From the NCBI RefSeq assembly GCF_024129355.1, contig NZ_JAMXXP010000012.1, positions 1 through 64,000 on the forward strand: DNA of 64,000 bases. Direction: 5' to 3'. Origin of the DNA: Acinetobacter lwoffii (lineage in GTDB: Bacteria > Pseudomonadota > Gammaproteobacteria > Pseudomonadales > Moraxellaceae). Numbering within the stretch: the first letter of the stretch is position 1; each line of letters starts with the position of its first letter. Below the pieces are notes generated by a model. The model was given only the letters and a program-made list of their open reading frames with translations, ran no database searches and was not told where the DNA came from. The position numbers and the translations under genes are program-made. Below are positions 37,861-46,859 of this stretch, piece after piece.

Positions 37861-37909
37861 TGTGGATAGTGCTGGATTTATCCACAATTTAGACTTCATT
37901 TGTGGATAA
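37861..37909. promoter_or_regulatory. Cluster of three DnaA boxes
   Basis: TGTGGATAG (37861-37869, 8 of 9), TTATCCACA (37878-37886, perfect) and TGTGGATAA (37901-37909, perfect) lie in 49 bases in alternating orientation. The first two also form a hairpin. The cluster fills the gap between the metzincin-like gene and glycerate kinase. Possible roles are a DnaA-regulated promoter or a DARS/datA-like element that controls the nucleotide state of DnaA. Confidence 0.65.
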
Positions 37910-37920
37910 AAGATCACACC

Positions 37921-39060
37921 ATGCCGCTCACCTTTGTGCTTGCTCCTGACTCGTTTAAAGAAAGTATGTCTGCTGCACAGGCTTGTCAGGCCATGCAACG
38001 CGGTATCCAGAACGTCATTCCGGATGCCCACATCATTCATGTGCCAATGGCCGATGGTGGTGAAGGCACGGTCGATGCATTGATTTCAAGTTTAAAGGGG
38101 CAAAGTATTGCATGTGAAGTGACCGGACCACTGCCTGAGCAACGTATTCAGACCTATTGGGGTTTGATTGATGCAGGTCAAACTGCTGTGATTGAAATGG
38201 CCAAGGCCAATGGCATTCATTTATTGAAACCTTCACAGCGTAACCCGATGCTTACTTCGACCTATGGTACAGGAGAAATGATCAAACAAGCATTGGATTT
38301 GGATGTGAAAAAAATCATCATTGGGCTCGGTGGCAGTATTACCAATGATGCAGGTGCTGGTATGGCGCAAGCACTGGGTGTGCGGTTTCTAAATTATAAG
38401 AGTGAGTCAATTCAGGTCTGTGGTGGAAACTTAGATCTGGTCAAATCAATGGATTTATCCGAACTTGATCCACGTTTAGCAGATACTGAAATAATCATTG
38501 CATCGGATGTCAACAATCCACTGTGTGGACCAAATGGTGCATCGATAATCTTTGGACCACAAAAAGGTGCAACGCCTGAAATGGTCAAGCAGTTGGATCA
38601 AAACCTCTGTCATTTCGCCGATGTGGTTGCTCAGCAGATTGGCTGTGATTATCGTCATGTGGCAGGTGCGGGCGCTGCCGGTGGATTGGGTTTTGGTTTA
38701 ATAGCATTCACTGCTGCTTCCATTCGATCAGGTGTAGAGCTGATGATTGAACAGGTTCAACTCAACGAGAAAATAGCGCAAGCAGATCATGTGTTTACCG
38801 GGGAAGGTAAAATTGATTTTCAAACCAAATTTGGCAAAACGCCATTTGGTGTGGCGCAGGTTGCAAAACACTTCAATAAACCGGTAATCGCTTTTGCGGG
38901 TCTAATCGGTGAAGGAATTGAGGATCTGTTTGAGTCAGGATTTAGCCAGATTATTGGTATTAATCCACCAGATTGTCCTTTAGAAGAAGCCTTAAAAAAT
39001 GCAGAAATGAACTTGGAGAAAGCTGTCGCAGAGATAGTCAAAAATCTTTTGACAGAGTGA
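37921..39060 (+). CDS. Glycerate kinase (GarK/GlxK family)
   Basis: A 379-residue kinase converting glycerate to phosphoglycerate. LAPDSFKESMSAAQA near the start, MADGGEGTVDAL and GLGGSITNDAGAGMAQALG are the family signatures, and GAGAAGGLGFGL lies near residue 255. ATG 37921 is chosen; an upstream TTG in frame would read through the DnaA boxes. No glyoxylate or glucarate genes are nearby, so the pathway source of glycerate is not shown. Confidence 0.9.
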   Translation: MPLTFVLAPDSFKESMSAAQACQAMQRGIQNVIPDAHIIHVPMADGGEGTVDALISSLKGQSIACEVTGPLPEQRIQTYWGLIDAGQTAVIEMAKANGIHLLKPSQRNPMLTSTYGTGEMIKQALDLDVKKIIIGLGGSITNDAGAGMAQALGVRFLNYKSESIQVCGGNLDLVKSMDLSELDPRLADTEIIIASDVNNPLCGPNGASIIFGPQKGATPEMVKQLDQNLCHFADVVAQQIGCDYRHVAGAGAAGGLGFGLIAFTAASIRSGVELMIEQVQLNEKIAQADHVFTGEGKIDFQTKFGKTPFGVAQVAKHFNKPVIAFAGLIGEGIEDLFESGFSQIIGINPPDCPLEEALKNAEMNLEKAVAEIVKNLLTE

Positions 39061-39211
39061 AAGTATTTCTCTCTCTCCTGCAATCTAGCACGCTTCATTA
39101 TCAGGTAATAAATCAAGAAATAAAATTGGAGACAGTGTCAGGGCAACTGAAAAGCCATAATTCTGGAAGCGATCTGTTAAACTACATACATCCACAAAAT
39201 GATAAGTGAAA

Positions 39212-41200
39212 ATGAGTTTAGCCACCCTGATTGATGAATTAAATCCCCAACAAAAGCAAGCAGCGACTACAGAAGCAAAACACAGTTTGGTGCTGGCCGG
39301 GGCAGGTTGTGGCAAAACCAAAACCATCGTGGCACGCGCAGCTTACTTGATTGAACAGGGCGTGCCTGCCAACCAGATTCAAATTCTGACCTTTACCCGC
39401 CGGGCAGCCAGTGAAATTGTGGCGCGTGTCGAACTGGCACTCGGTGGACAAGCCAAGGGGCTGCGAGCCTCGACCTTTCATACCTTCTGTATGTATCTGC
39501 TGCGCCGTATTCCGAAAGCTTTTGGCCTTGAACAGTTTTCGATTATTGATCGTGATGACCAGCTGATGATGTTTCGCCTGATTCGCGGTCGTGATGACAA
39601 GAAAAACCCCAATCATTTACCTAAGCCTCAGGAACTATGTGACCTGTATTCTTTTGCACGGAATACCCGGCAAAAACTTAGTCTGGCACTGGAAAAACAG
39701 ATGCCGGAATATCTGGCTCTCAAAGACCAGATTGCCGAAATCATGAAAGAATATGAGACACGTAAGCAAGCGCGAAGTTTTCTGGATTATGACGATATTC
39801 TGGCGGTAGTAGCTACGGCGTTGGCACAGTCCGAAGGTCTGGTCGACTATGTCGCTTCAATCTGTCGGCATATGCTGGTCGATGAAATGCAGGATACCAA
39901 TCCATTGCAATGGGCTTTGCTGGAGCCACTGAAAGACCGGATCAGCCTGTTCTGTGTCGGTGATGATGCGCAGTCGATTTATGGCTTTCGTGGTGCAGAC
40001 TTTGAAAATATTCACCATTTCAAAGAACGTGTGCCAGATGCGCAAATTTTTAAATTAGAAAAAAACTACCGTTCGACCCAGGAAATTCTGGATCTGTCCA
40101 ACTGGCTGCTCGATCAGTCTGAAATCAAATATGACAAACGTCTGGAAGCGTATCGTGGAGAAGGTGTAAAGCCGCGTATGCATATCTTCCCGAATGAGTT
40201 TGATGAAGCCAAATGGATTGCGATTGATATTAAAGAACGCCATTATCTGCAAGGCGGCAAATGGGGCGAGCATATGGTGCTGGTTCGTTCCAGCTTTGCC
40301 GCGCGGCACATTGAAGCGGCCTGTATTGCAGCCAATGTACCTTATCGCTTTATTGGTGGTATGAAGCTGCTGGAAACGGCGCATGTCAAAGATTTGCTCA
40401 GCATGCTGCGGGTGGTCGCTAATCCATTGGATGATATTGCGTGGATGCGTTTCTTAACCCTGTGGAATGGTGTGGGTGATGTGGGTGCCAGCAAGCTATC
40501 GCAGCAGTTATTGGCTGAACCGGAAATGGATCAGATTGCAAAGAAATTAGAACAGTTTGGCAAGATACCGCTAGAAACCATTCTGATCATGCAGCAGATG
40601 AATGTGCTCAAAGGCGAAGTGCAAGCCTGTGTCGGTCTGGCGATTCAGGCGATTGAATCTCAATTGGCAGAAAACTATAAAAAGGATTGGCCACGTCGCC
40701 AAAGTGATTTTGAACTGGTCAAACAGCTGGCGTCCAAGCATTCACAGCTGAGTGAATTTTTAGAGGAATATGTACTGGATCCGGTGTCAATCTCGGAAAT
40801 CGAGCGCCAGTCGGATCATGATGTGGTGACCTTAATCACCATTCACTCGGCCAAAGGCACCGAGCAAAATGTCTGTTATGTAGCCAATGTGACGCCGGGG
40901 AATTATCCGCATGCGCGTGCTCAAGGTGATTTTGATGATGTCGAAGAAGAACGTCGTGTGCTGTATGTGGCGTTGACCCGGGCAAAAAATGAATTAATTC
41001 TGACCAAACAGAACCTGAATCATTGGGCGCGGGAAACGGTCGATGAGCAGGGGCGTAAAGTCGAAAGTTATTTCCTGAATGATCTCACCCGGCATTTATG
41101 CACCACGGAAACCCATTACAAAACCCGGCAGCAAACTGTAAAAAGTGCCTTGATTGAACGCAAGTCGATTAATTTAGATTTTGGGATTGATCTCGATTAA
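39212..41200 (+). CDS. UvrD/Rep family ATP-dependent DNA helicase
   Basis: A 662-residue superfamily 1A helicase. Motifs in order: Q motif LNPQQKQAA, Walker A AGAGCGKTKT, motif Ia ILTFTRRAASEI, Walker B VDEMQDTNPLQ, motif III GDDAQSIYGFRGAD, motif IV LEKNYRSTQEIL, motif V TIHSAKGTEQNVCYV, motif VI RRVLYVALTRAKNEL. It is slightly shorter than UvrD and lacks its C-terminal RNA-polymerase-binding extension. Rep and UvrD themselves are expected elsewhere. ATG 39212 is preferred over GTG 39206. Confidence 0.88.
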   Translation: MSLATLIDELNPQQKQAATTEAKHSLVLAGAGCGKTKTIVARAAYLIEQGVPANQIQILTFTRRAASEIVARVELALGGQAKGLRASTFHTFCMYLLRRIPKAFGLEQFSIIDRDDQLMMFRLIRGRDDKKNPNHLPKPQELCDLYSFARNTRQKLSLALEKQMPEYLALKDQIAEIMKEYETRKQARSFLDYDDILAVVATALAQSEGLVDYVASICRHMLVDEMQDTNPLQWALLEPLKDRISLFCVGDDAQSIYGFRGADFENIHHFKERVPDAQIFKLEKNYRSTQEILDLSNWLLDQSEIKYDKRLEAYRGEGVKPRMHIFPNEFDEAKWIAIDIKERHYLQGGKWGEHMVLVRSSFAARHIEAACIAANVPYRFIGGMKLLETAHVKDLLSMLRVVANPLDDIAWMRFLTLWNGVGDVGASKLSQQLLAEPEMDQIAKKLEQFGKIPLETILIMQQMNVLKGEVQACVGLAIQAIESQLAENYKKDWPRRQSDFELVKQLASKHSQLSEFLEEYVLDPVSISEIERQSDHDVVTLITIHSAKGTEQNVCYVANVTPGNYPHARAQGDFDDVEEERRVLYVALTRAKNELILTKQNLNHWARETVDEQGRKVESYFLNDLTRHLCTTETHYKTRQQTVKSALIERKSINLDFGIDLD

Positions 41201-41283
41201 ACTATAGCAAAGTTGTTTCATGCAAAAAGTAGAGTAGGCGCGTGCTTTTTGATATTTTTTGCCTATCTTCTTAAGGTTGTAAG

Positions 41284-41535
41284 ATGAAAATTTTAGTTCG
41301 TAATTTAGAACGTACGGTCACAGAAGCCGAATTACTGAAACTGTTCCAGGAATATGGCACAGTGGAGACCTGTACTTTGGTGCTTGATGCAGCAACAGGC
41401 AAATCAAAAGGTTTTGCTTTTGTAGAAATGCCACATGGCCGTGAAGCAGTCAAAGCCATTAAAGGCCTGAACACTTTACGCCTACACGGACATGGCATCC
41501 GCGTGAAAGCCGCAGAAGACAAGCCTCAGGCTTAA
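41284..41535 (+). CDS. RNA recognition motif (RRM) RNA-binding protein
   Basis: An 83-residue protein consisting of one RRM. RNP2 is KILVRNL (residues 2-8) and RNP1 is KGFAFVEM (residues 42-49), with the aromatic residues at the RNA-stacking positions of RNP1. Single-RRM proteins occur in several bacteria, including cyanobacteria and gammaproteobacteria, and bind RNA; targets here are unknown. It has its own terminator and is probably a single-gene unit. Confidence 0.9.
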   Translation: MKILVRNLERTVTEAELLKLFQEYGTVETCTLVLDAATGKSKGFAFVEMPHGREAVKAIKGLNTLRLHGHGIRVKAAEDKPQA

Positions 41536-41540
41536 ACTCA

Positions 41541-41572
41541 AAAAAGGAGCACTTGATAGGCTCCTTTTTTTA
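41541..41572 (+). terminator. Intrinsic terminator after the RRM gene
   Basis: AAAGGAGC (41543-41550) pairs with GCTCCTTT (41560-41567) and is followed by a T-run. Confidence 0.88.
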
Positions 41573-41729
41573 TGGCTACAATTTAGTATCGCCGTACTTA
41601 ATTAGTGAGCTCAATGCTCTGAATTTCAGTGCTGGATGGATTCAGTCTAAACATCTTTTGATTGCGAAATGTAGGCGAACCTTTTACTTTATAAAAGCCA
41701 AAATTTGTTTTAAACCTTAGGAAATCTCG

Positions 41730-42233
41730 ATGACCCGTGTTGCTCGCTATCATGCGGACCGTACCAATCAAAAACTGTATTTCGCCCGTCTATCCTGCCA
41801 GCAAGCAGAGCAAACCGAACATGTACAACAGGCTCAGGCACAACGTGAAGCAACTGTGTTTCATTTGCATGGTGCTTTGTTAGCATTTTTACAGGAACTG
41901 GTGCGTTACTATCGCCTGAATGATCCTCATCCGACGCTAAAATCGATCGAAGAACTGATGGCGGCCAAAGGCCAGATTTCGCCGGAAGTGGCGGTGCTGC
42001 AACATTTATCCAAGAGCGGTTTCATTGCTGAACTGAAACGTGCTTACCGTCTGTGCCAGTATGCGCCCGAACCAAGTACCCCAGAACCTGAAGACGAAAC
42101 TTCCTCAAATCTCATCATTAAAGTCACACAGTCTCCACAAGCATGGTTACCTGATACTGCTATATTGAGAGAGTGGCATCGTGACCTGACTCAATTAATT
42201 GATGGTTTTCGTAATGAGATGATTGAATTTTAA
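41730..42233 (+). CDS. DUF6586-like conserved protein
   Basis: A 167-residue, mostly helical soluble protein. The start RYHADRTNQKLYFARLSCQQAE followed by LHGALLAFLQELVRYY resembles the DUF6586 group found near topA in pseudomonads, but I assign it with moderate certainty. No catalytic motif is seen. It is 106 bases from the next small gene, in the same direction. Confidence 0.7.
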   Translation: MTRVARYHADRTNQKLYFARLSCQQAEQTEHVQQAQAQREATVFHLHGALLAFLQELVRYYRLNDPHPTLKSIEELMAAKGQISPEVAVLQHLSKSGFIAELKRAYRLCQYAPEPSTPEPEDETSSNLIIKVTQSPQAWLPDTAILREWHRDLTQLIDGFRNEMIEF

Positions 42234-42338
42234 TCGGATCGGCTGTACTTGAAAATGCAATTTTTAACCCTATATCAATTACTCTAATGATGCAAAGTGC
42301 ACCCGGCGCTTTGCCACCATGTTGAACATGGAGGATAT

Positions 42339-42617
42339 ATGTCTATAGAACAGTTGAAAGATTTATTTGGTAATCAAGACGCGATTTTAGAACTCGTTCA
42401 ACTTGAAGGTGGCGCGTTGGCTCTACGCAATGCAGGCTCACATAAACAGCCTTTGGTCATGATTCAATTTAATGATGAGGTGAAAGCTTTACTTGGAGAG
42501 CAGACGCCCGTGATTGCGCAACAGATGATTCAGGCAGCACTCTATGGTTTGCTGGAACAGCAGGTCAATGAGTGGCAGGCTGAAGTTGTGGATGAAGAAC
42601 CAAAGTATATGAGTTAA
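42339..42617 (+). CDS. Small conserved hypothetical protein
   Basis: A 92-residue acidic protein of unknown family. It begins MSIEQLKDLFGNQDAILELV and has a predicted strand pair around GGALALRNAG and PLVMIQFND, then helices. The ATG at 42339 has a strong GGAGG upstream (42330-42334), which settles the start against an open frame 14 codons longer. A terminator follows. Confidence 0.7.
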   Translation: MSIEQLKDLFGNQDAILELVQLEGGALALRNAGSHKQPLVMIQFNDEVKALLGEQTPVIAQQMIQAALYGLLEQQVNEWQAEVVDEEPKYMS

Positions 42618-42635
42618 TCGTTGAAATTTATTTAG

Positions 42636-42661
42636 AAAGCACACTATCGGTGTGCTTTTTG
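42636..42661 (+). terminator. Intrinsic terminator
   Basis: AAGCACAC / GTGTGCTT stem around TATCG followed by Ts, after the 92-residue gene. Confidence 0.87.
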
Positions 42662-42817
42662 AGTTTTATAGGTTATTAAATTAGGCAGATTTTAAGTACC
42701 ATAAAAACGTTCATTTGAAATGAAGATGAAAAATCAGTATTTTAAAATTTAAGTCGTGAGCAGTCTGAAGCCAGTGTGTTAATAAAATCTTTGGCTCAGA
42801 GATATATTGATGTCCAT

Positions 42818-42850
42818 AAAAAAAGTTGCCAGATCCAGCAACTTTTTTAT
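42818..42850 (-). terminator. Intrinsic terminator of the antiporter gene
   Basis: AAAGTTGC / GCAACTTT stem with an 8-base loop and A/T-runs on both sides, so it may act in both directions. Confidence 0.85.
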
Positions 42851-42874
42851 TTGGTGTTGATTAAAAGAAAAACT

Positions 42875-44590
42875 TTAATGAGAAGGCGTATGCTGATGCG
42901 CGATCTCAATCTGGTTCAAAATATGATTGCTCATATTTTTTGCCATTTCTTCTTTGGCATAATAAACCGCACCGACATTATCCCGACGAATGGCTTCAGC
43001 TTCTTCCTTGCTTTCCGCACAGACCAGTACCTGAATTTGTGGATTCAAGGTCTTGGCAATATCGACGATTTTATGAATATCGATGATATCCATAGGGGAG
43101 ATGACCAGTAAGCGCGCATGCTGAATATGTGCCTGAATCAGGACCCCGGCTTCAGTGGCTGCACCAGAAACCGCAGCAATGCCTTTTTCTCGTAGGTTTT
43201 CGACGATGTCACGGTTTTCTTCGGCAATGACCACCTTGATGTTTTCTTCCATCAATGAGCGGGTAATGCGACGCCCGACCTCACCATGACCAATAATGAC
43301 CACCTGATCGCGCAGGTAATCCTGTGAGACTTCATCGGGTAACATCGCCAGAGGGTCACCACTGCGCTCCAGTAAGCGGGCCAGGGTCGAGCGTTCCCGA
43401 ATCCATTTCTGTACCGGCTCAATCGCGGAAAAGATAAAGGAGTTAAGCGTAATCGAAATCAAGGCACCTGCCAGAATCAGGTTTTGACCTTCCAGCGAAA
43501 GCAGGTTGAGCGAAACACCGAGTGCAGCCAAAATAAAGGAGAACTCACCAATCTGTGCCAGAGAAGCACCGACGGTCAAGGCGGTATTGATCGGATAACG
43601 GAAGAACAGCACCAATGCCATAGCCGCAATAGTCTTACCAATCATGATAATCCCGACCACGGCCAGCACATGTAGAGGCTGTTCCAGCAAAATGCGCGGA
43701 TCAAACAGCATGCCGACTGAGACAAAGAATAAAATTGAGAAAATTTCACGCAGTGGCAAGGTTTCTTCTTCGGCACGATGACTGAAATCAGATTCTTTCA
43801 CCACCATCCCGGCAAAGAAAGCACCCAGTGCCATCGACACGCCAAAGATCTTATAGGCACCAAAGGCAATCGAGACGGCAGCAGCCACCACTGTTAAGGT
43901 AAACAGCTCACGTGAACCCAGACGTGCCACCACCTGTATGATCATCGGAATCAAGCGTTTACCAATAATCAGCATGAAGGCAATAAAGCCTGCGACTTTA
44001 AGTAAGGTAATCCCTAAGGTAAGCCAGATATTCTCATCGCTTGCGCCTTCCAGCGCCTGCCCACCTAAAAGTACCGCAGTGGCAGGTAACAGTACCAGCG
44101 CCAAGACCATAACCAGATCTTCGACCAGCAACCAGCCAACAGCAATCCGGCCATTGATCGAATCGAGCAGGCCACGATCACCGAGTGCTTTGAGTAGAAC
44201 CACAGTACTGGCACAGGACAGGCTTAGGCCAAAGACCAGCGCTGAGCCAAAGCTCCAGCCCCACAGCATCGAAACTCCGACCCCGAGCAAGGTGGCAACT
44301 GCAATCTGTAAAATCGCACCAGGCAGGGCAATCCGGCGGACCTGCATCAGATCGTTCAGGGAAAAATGCATCCCGACACCAAACATCAGGAACATGACGC
44401 CAAGTTCTGCCAGCTGGTTGGCCAGATGAATATCACCGACCACACCGGGTGTATGGGGACTAATCAGAATGCCGGCAATGAGATAGCCGATCAAAGGGGG
44501 AAGACGCAGCCGTGCAGCGAGATAGCCAAAGACCAAAGCTAAGCCAAAACCAACAGCCAGTAATATAATGAGCTCTACGTCATGTGGCAC
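42875..44590 (-). CDS. ybaL: CPA2-type cation:proton antiporter (YbaL/Kef family) with RCK domain
   Basis: A 571-residue protein. Residues 1-390 hold about 12 membrane spans of the Na+/H+ exchanger fold (LAARLRLPPLIGYLIAGILISP, LAELGVMFLMFGVGMHF, FGLSLSCASTVVLLKAL). Residues 415-540 form a cytoplasmic RCK/TrkA-N domain with the nucleotide-binding VVIIGHGEVGRRITRSL. The closest named relative is YbaL, with KefB/KefC more distant; the transported ion is presumably potassium. It is a single-gene unit. Confidence 0.88.
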   Translation of the reverse strand: MPHDVELIILLAVGFGLALVFGYLAARLRLPPLIGYLIAGILISPHTPGVVGDIHLANQLAELGVMFLMFGVGMHFSLNDLMQVRRIALPGAILQIAVATLLGVGVSMLWGWSFGSALVFGLSLSCASTVVLLKALGDRGLLDSINGRIAVGWLLVEDLVMVLALVLLPATAVLLGGQALEGASDENIWLTLGITLLKVAGFIAFMLIIGKRLIPMIIQVVARLGSRELFTLTVVAAAVSIAFGAYKIFGVSMALGAFFAGMVVKESDFSHRAEEETLPLREIFSILFFVSVGMLFDPRILLEQPLHVLAVVGIIMIGKTIAAMALVLFFRYPINTALTVGASLAQIGEFSFILAALGVSLNLLSLEGQNLILAGALISITLNSFIFSAIEPVQKWIRERSTLARLLERSGDPLAMLPDEVSQDYLRDQVVIIGHGEVGRRITRSLMEENIKVVIAEENRDIVENLREKGIAAVSGAATEAGVLIQAHIQHARLLVISPMDIIDIHKIVDIAKTLNPQIQVLVCAESKEEAEAIRRDNVGAVYYAKEEMAKNMSNHILNQIEIAHQHTPSH

Positions 44591-44681
44591 TAAATACTCC
44601 TTTAGCTAGGTTTGCTGGGAAATAAGCACAAAAAGTGCCAAAACATGCAGAAAGTTTATCAAGCCGGATAAAAAAAGTGCA

Positions 44682-44713
44682 AAAAAAAACGACCCGCAAA
44701 GGTCGTTTTTTTA
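44682..44713 (-). terminator. Intrinsic terminator of rpmB-rpmG
   Basis: AAACGACC / GGTCGTTT stem with loop CGCAAA between long A- and T-runs. It ends the ribosomal-protein operon and may also work in the opposite direction. Confidence 0.9.
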
Positions 44714-44725
44714 AAGAAACTAAAA

Positions 44726-44881
44726 TTATTTGATTTTAGCTTCTTTGAAGATTACGTGTTGACGGATTTTTGGATCAAATTTTTTGATTTCCATTTTTTC
44801 CGGCATAGTACGTTTGTTCTTAGTCGTGGTATAGAAATAACCTGTACCAGCTGAAGAAACTAAGCGAATTTTATCACGCAT
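44726..44881 (-). CDS. rpmG: 50S ribosomal protein L33
   Basis: A 51-residue protein, [20 protein letters not shown]... ending [18 protein letters not shown] and [13 protein letters not shown] are the L33 pattern. It lacks the zinc-binding CxxC pairs, so it is the zinc-independent form. It lies 12 bases after rpmB on the same strand, the usual bacterial pair. Confidence 0.97.
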
Positions 44882-44893
44882 GGTTCAGACTCC

Positions 44894-45130
44894 TTAGATC
44901 TTTTGACCTTGAGCACGTAGGTCAGCAACAACCTTTTCAATGCCCAATTTGTCGATAATACGCATACCTTTAGTGGTTAAACGAAGACGTACAAAACGTT
45001 TTTCGCTTTCTAACCAGAAACGGTGGTGGTGCAGGTTCGGCTCGAACCGGCGCTTAGTTTTGTTGTTGGCGTGTGAGACGTTGTTACCAACGACTGGACG
45101 CTTGCCGGTAACTTGGCAAACCTTAGACAT
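44894..45130 (-). CDS. rpmB: 50S ribosomal protein L28
   Basis: A 78-residue protein. [26 protein letters not shown] and [20 protein letters not shown] are the gammaproteobacterial L28 sequence. Only one Cys is present, so it is the zinc-free form. It is the first gene of the rpmB-rpmG operon. Confidence 0.97.
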
Positions 45131-45295
45131 GGTGTAACTCCATTGATTTAGCCAACAGCAAATCTGTATGGCCAGTCAAAAATAAACGGATTGAAATCAT
45201 TCAAGGGGCGTTTTATATCAAAAATGCGCTTAAAAGACAAGCGATTTTCGTCAAAACGCGGCACGAACTATATCGATAGCTCATGCCTTGATCAT

Positions 45296-46744
45296 TTAGC
45301 GGAGAAGTGTCTTCGAAATCAGCTTGTGAATCGGTTTATTGAACGGTGGCAGAATGTATTTCAAGCTATACAGCTTTGGATTCGACATTACTGAGCGTTC
45401 ATGCGACAAACTGAAGAAGCCTTCTGGACCATGGTATTTACCCATACCTGATGCACCGACACCCCCAAATGGTAGATCATCCTGCGCAACATGGGTCAGT
45501 ACCGTATTTTGCCCGAAATGCCCTGAATGGGTACGCTGTGCGACATAATCGGCACGCGCCTGATCAAAGTCGAAGTAGTATAAAGCAAGTGGACGCGGAC
45601 GGCTATTAATAAAGTCGATGACATCGTCAATTTGATCATATTCCATGATCGGTAACAGTGGGCCAAAGATTTCATGCTGCATGATCTGCATCATCGGGGT
45701 GACATTGGTCACGATGGTCGGTGCAATCTTGCGCAGATCAGCCGAGTTTTCACTGCGTGGATTAATTTCAATAACTTGCGCACCCTGTTCGCGAGCATCA
45801 TCCAGATAACCTTGCAGACGGTTATATTGTTTGTCATTGATAATCGAGGTGTAATCCTGATTATGGGTGATATCCGGATACATGCTTTCGACACAGGCTT
45901 TAAAATGGTCAATAAACTCAGCCGTCTTGCCACGAGGCAAGAACATATAATCTGGGGCGACACAGGTCTGACCGGCATTCCACAGTTTGCCCACCGCAAT
46001 CCGCTGCGCAACATCACGTAGATCAATTGATGGATGCACCAGTACCGGCGATTTACCGCCCAGTTCCAGAATCACCGGAACCAGATTTTCGGCAGCGGCT
46101 GCCATGACGGTTTTACCGACCGCAGTTGAGCCAGTGAAAATCAGTTTATCGAAAGGCAAGCGACAGAAGGCATCTGAAATTACACCACCACCATTCACCA
46201 CAGCGACCAATTCTTTAGGGAAGGCTTCAGCCAGCGCTTTTTCCAGGACTTCACCAAAAGCAGCCGATGCACTGGAAATTTTGATCATGGCATGGTTGCC
46301 GGCCGCCAGTGCGCAAATCAGAGGACCAATCGACAACAACAGCGGATAGTTCCATGGTGCGATAATCCCAACCACGCCCAAAGGCTGATATTGTACCCAG
46401 GCTTTAGCCGGCTGATGAATAATGCCCACATGACGCTTGGAAGGTTTCATCCATCGAGTCAAGTTTTTGCTGTAATATTTGATATGTTCCAGACAGGTGA
46501 GCAGTTCACCAATCTTGGTTTCCCCAATGGAACGGTTACCATAGTCCTGATTAATTGCATCAGCAAATTGATCTTGATACTTAACTAAGATACGCTTAAG
46601 TCGAGCTAAACGATCGATACGTTCCTTTGCAGTCGGCAGAGGGTAGTGTAAATAAGCGTGTTTTTGTTGCGCCAAGACTTCATTCAGATATTGGCTATCA
46701 AAAAAATGTGGTGTCATTGATGTTGTTTTTGTGTGACTGTTCAT
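45296..46744 (-). CDS. calB: Coniferyl aldehyde dehydrogenase family protein
   Basis: A 482-residue NAD(P)-dependent aldehyde dehydrogenase. The family blocks are IAPWNYPLLLSIGPL, IFTGSTAVGKTVM, the general base Glu in VILELGGKSPVLV, and the catalytic Cys in NAGQTCVAPDY. The sequence is closest to the coniferyl-aldehyde branch; its true substrate could be another aromatic or fatty aldehyde. It is divergent from a TetR regulator with a candidate operator between, which suggests substrate-induced expression. Confidence 0.87.
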   Translation of the reverse strand: MNSHTKTTSMTPHFFDSQYLNEVLAQQKHAYLHYPLPTAKERIDRLARLKRILVKYQDQFADAINQDYGNRSIGETKIGELLTCLEHIKYYSKNLTRWMKPSKRHVGIIHQPAKAWVQYQPLGVVGIIAPWNYPLLLSIGPLICALAAGNHAMIKISSASAAFGEVLEKALAEAFPKELVAVVNGGGVISDAFCRLPFDKLIFTGSTAVGKTVMAAAAENLVPVILELGGKSPVLVHPSIDLRDVAQRIAVGKLWNAGQTCVAPDYMFLPRGKTAEFIDHFKACVESMYPDITHNQDYTSIINDKQYNRLQGYLDDAREQGAQVIEINPRSENSADLRKIAPTIVTNVTPMMQIMQHEIFGPLLPIMEYDQIDDVIDFINSRPRPLALYYFDFDQARADYVAQRTHSGHFGQNTVLTHVAQDDLPFGGVGASGMGKYHGPEGFFSLSHERSVMSNPKLYSLKYILPPFNKPIHKLISKTLLR

Positions 46745-46782
46745 GCCGCACTACCATTATTCAAAAATCGATTAATTAATTT

Positions 46783-46800
46783 TTAGAGCAAATACTCTAA
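46783..46800. promoter_or_regulatory. Inverted repeat, candidate TetR operator
   Basis: TTAGAG and CTCTAA are separated by six bases in the space between the divergent calB and TetR genes. Size and symmetry suit a TetR-family dimer site, so the regulator probably controls calB and itself. Confidence 0.5.
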
Positions 46801-46859
46801 TTAGTCAAGTGACTTTGTGTGTTAGCCTGCTAATGCATGAACTGAATGGTTATTTTAGG

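Noticed and set aside
43938-44429. 163-residue reading frame antisense to the antiporter gene
   Set aside because: The antiporter gene on the other strand is clearly real and complete; this frame has no family features.
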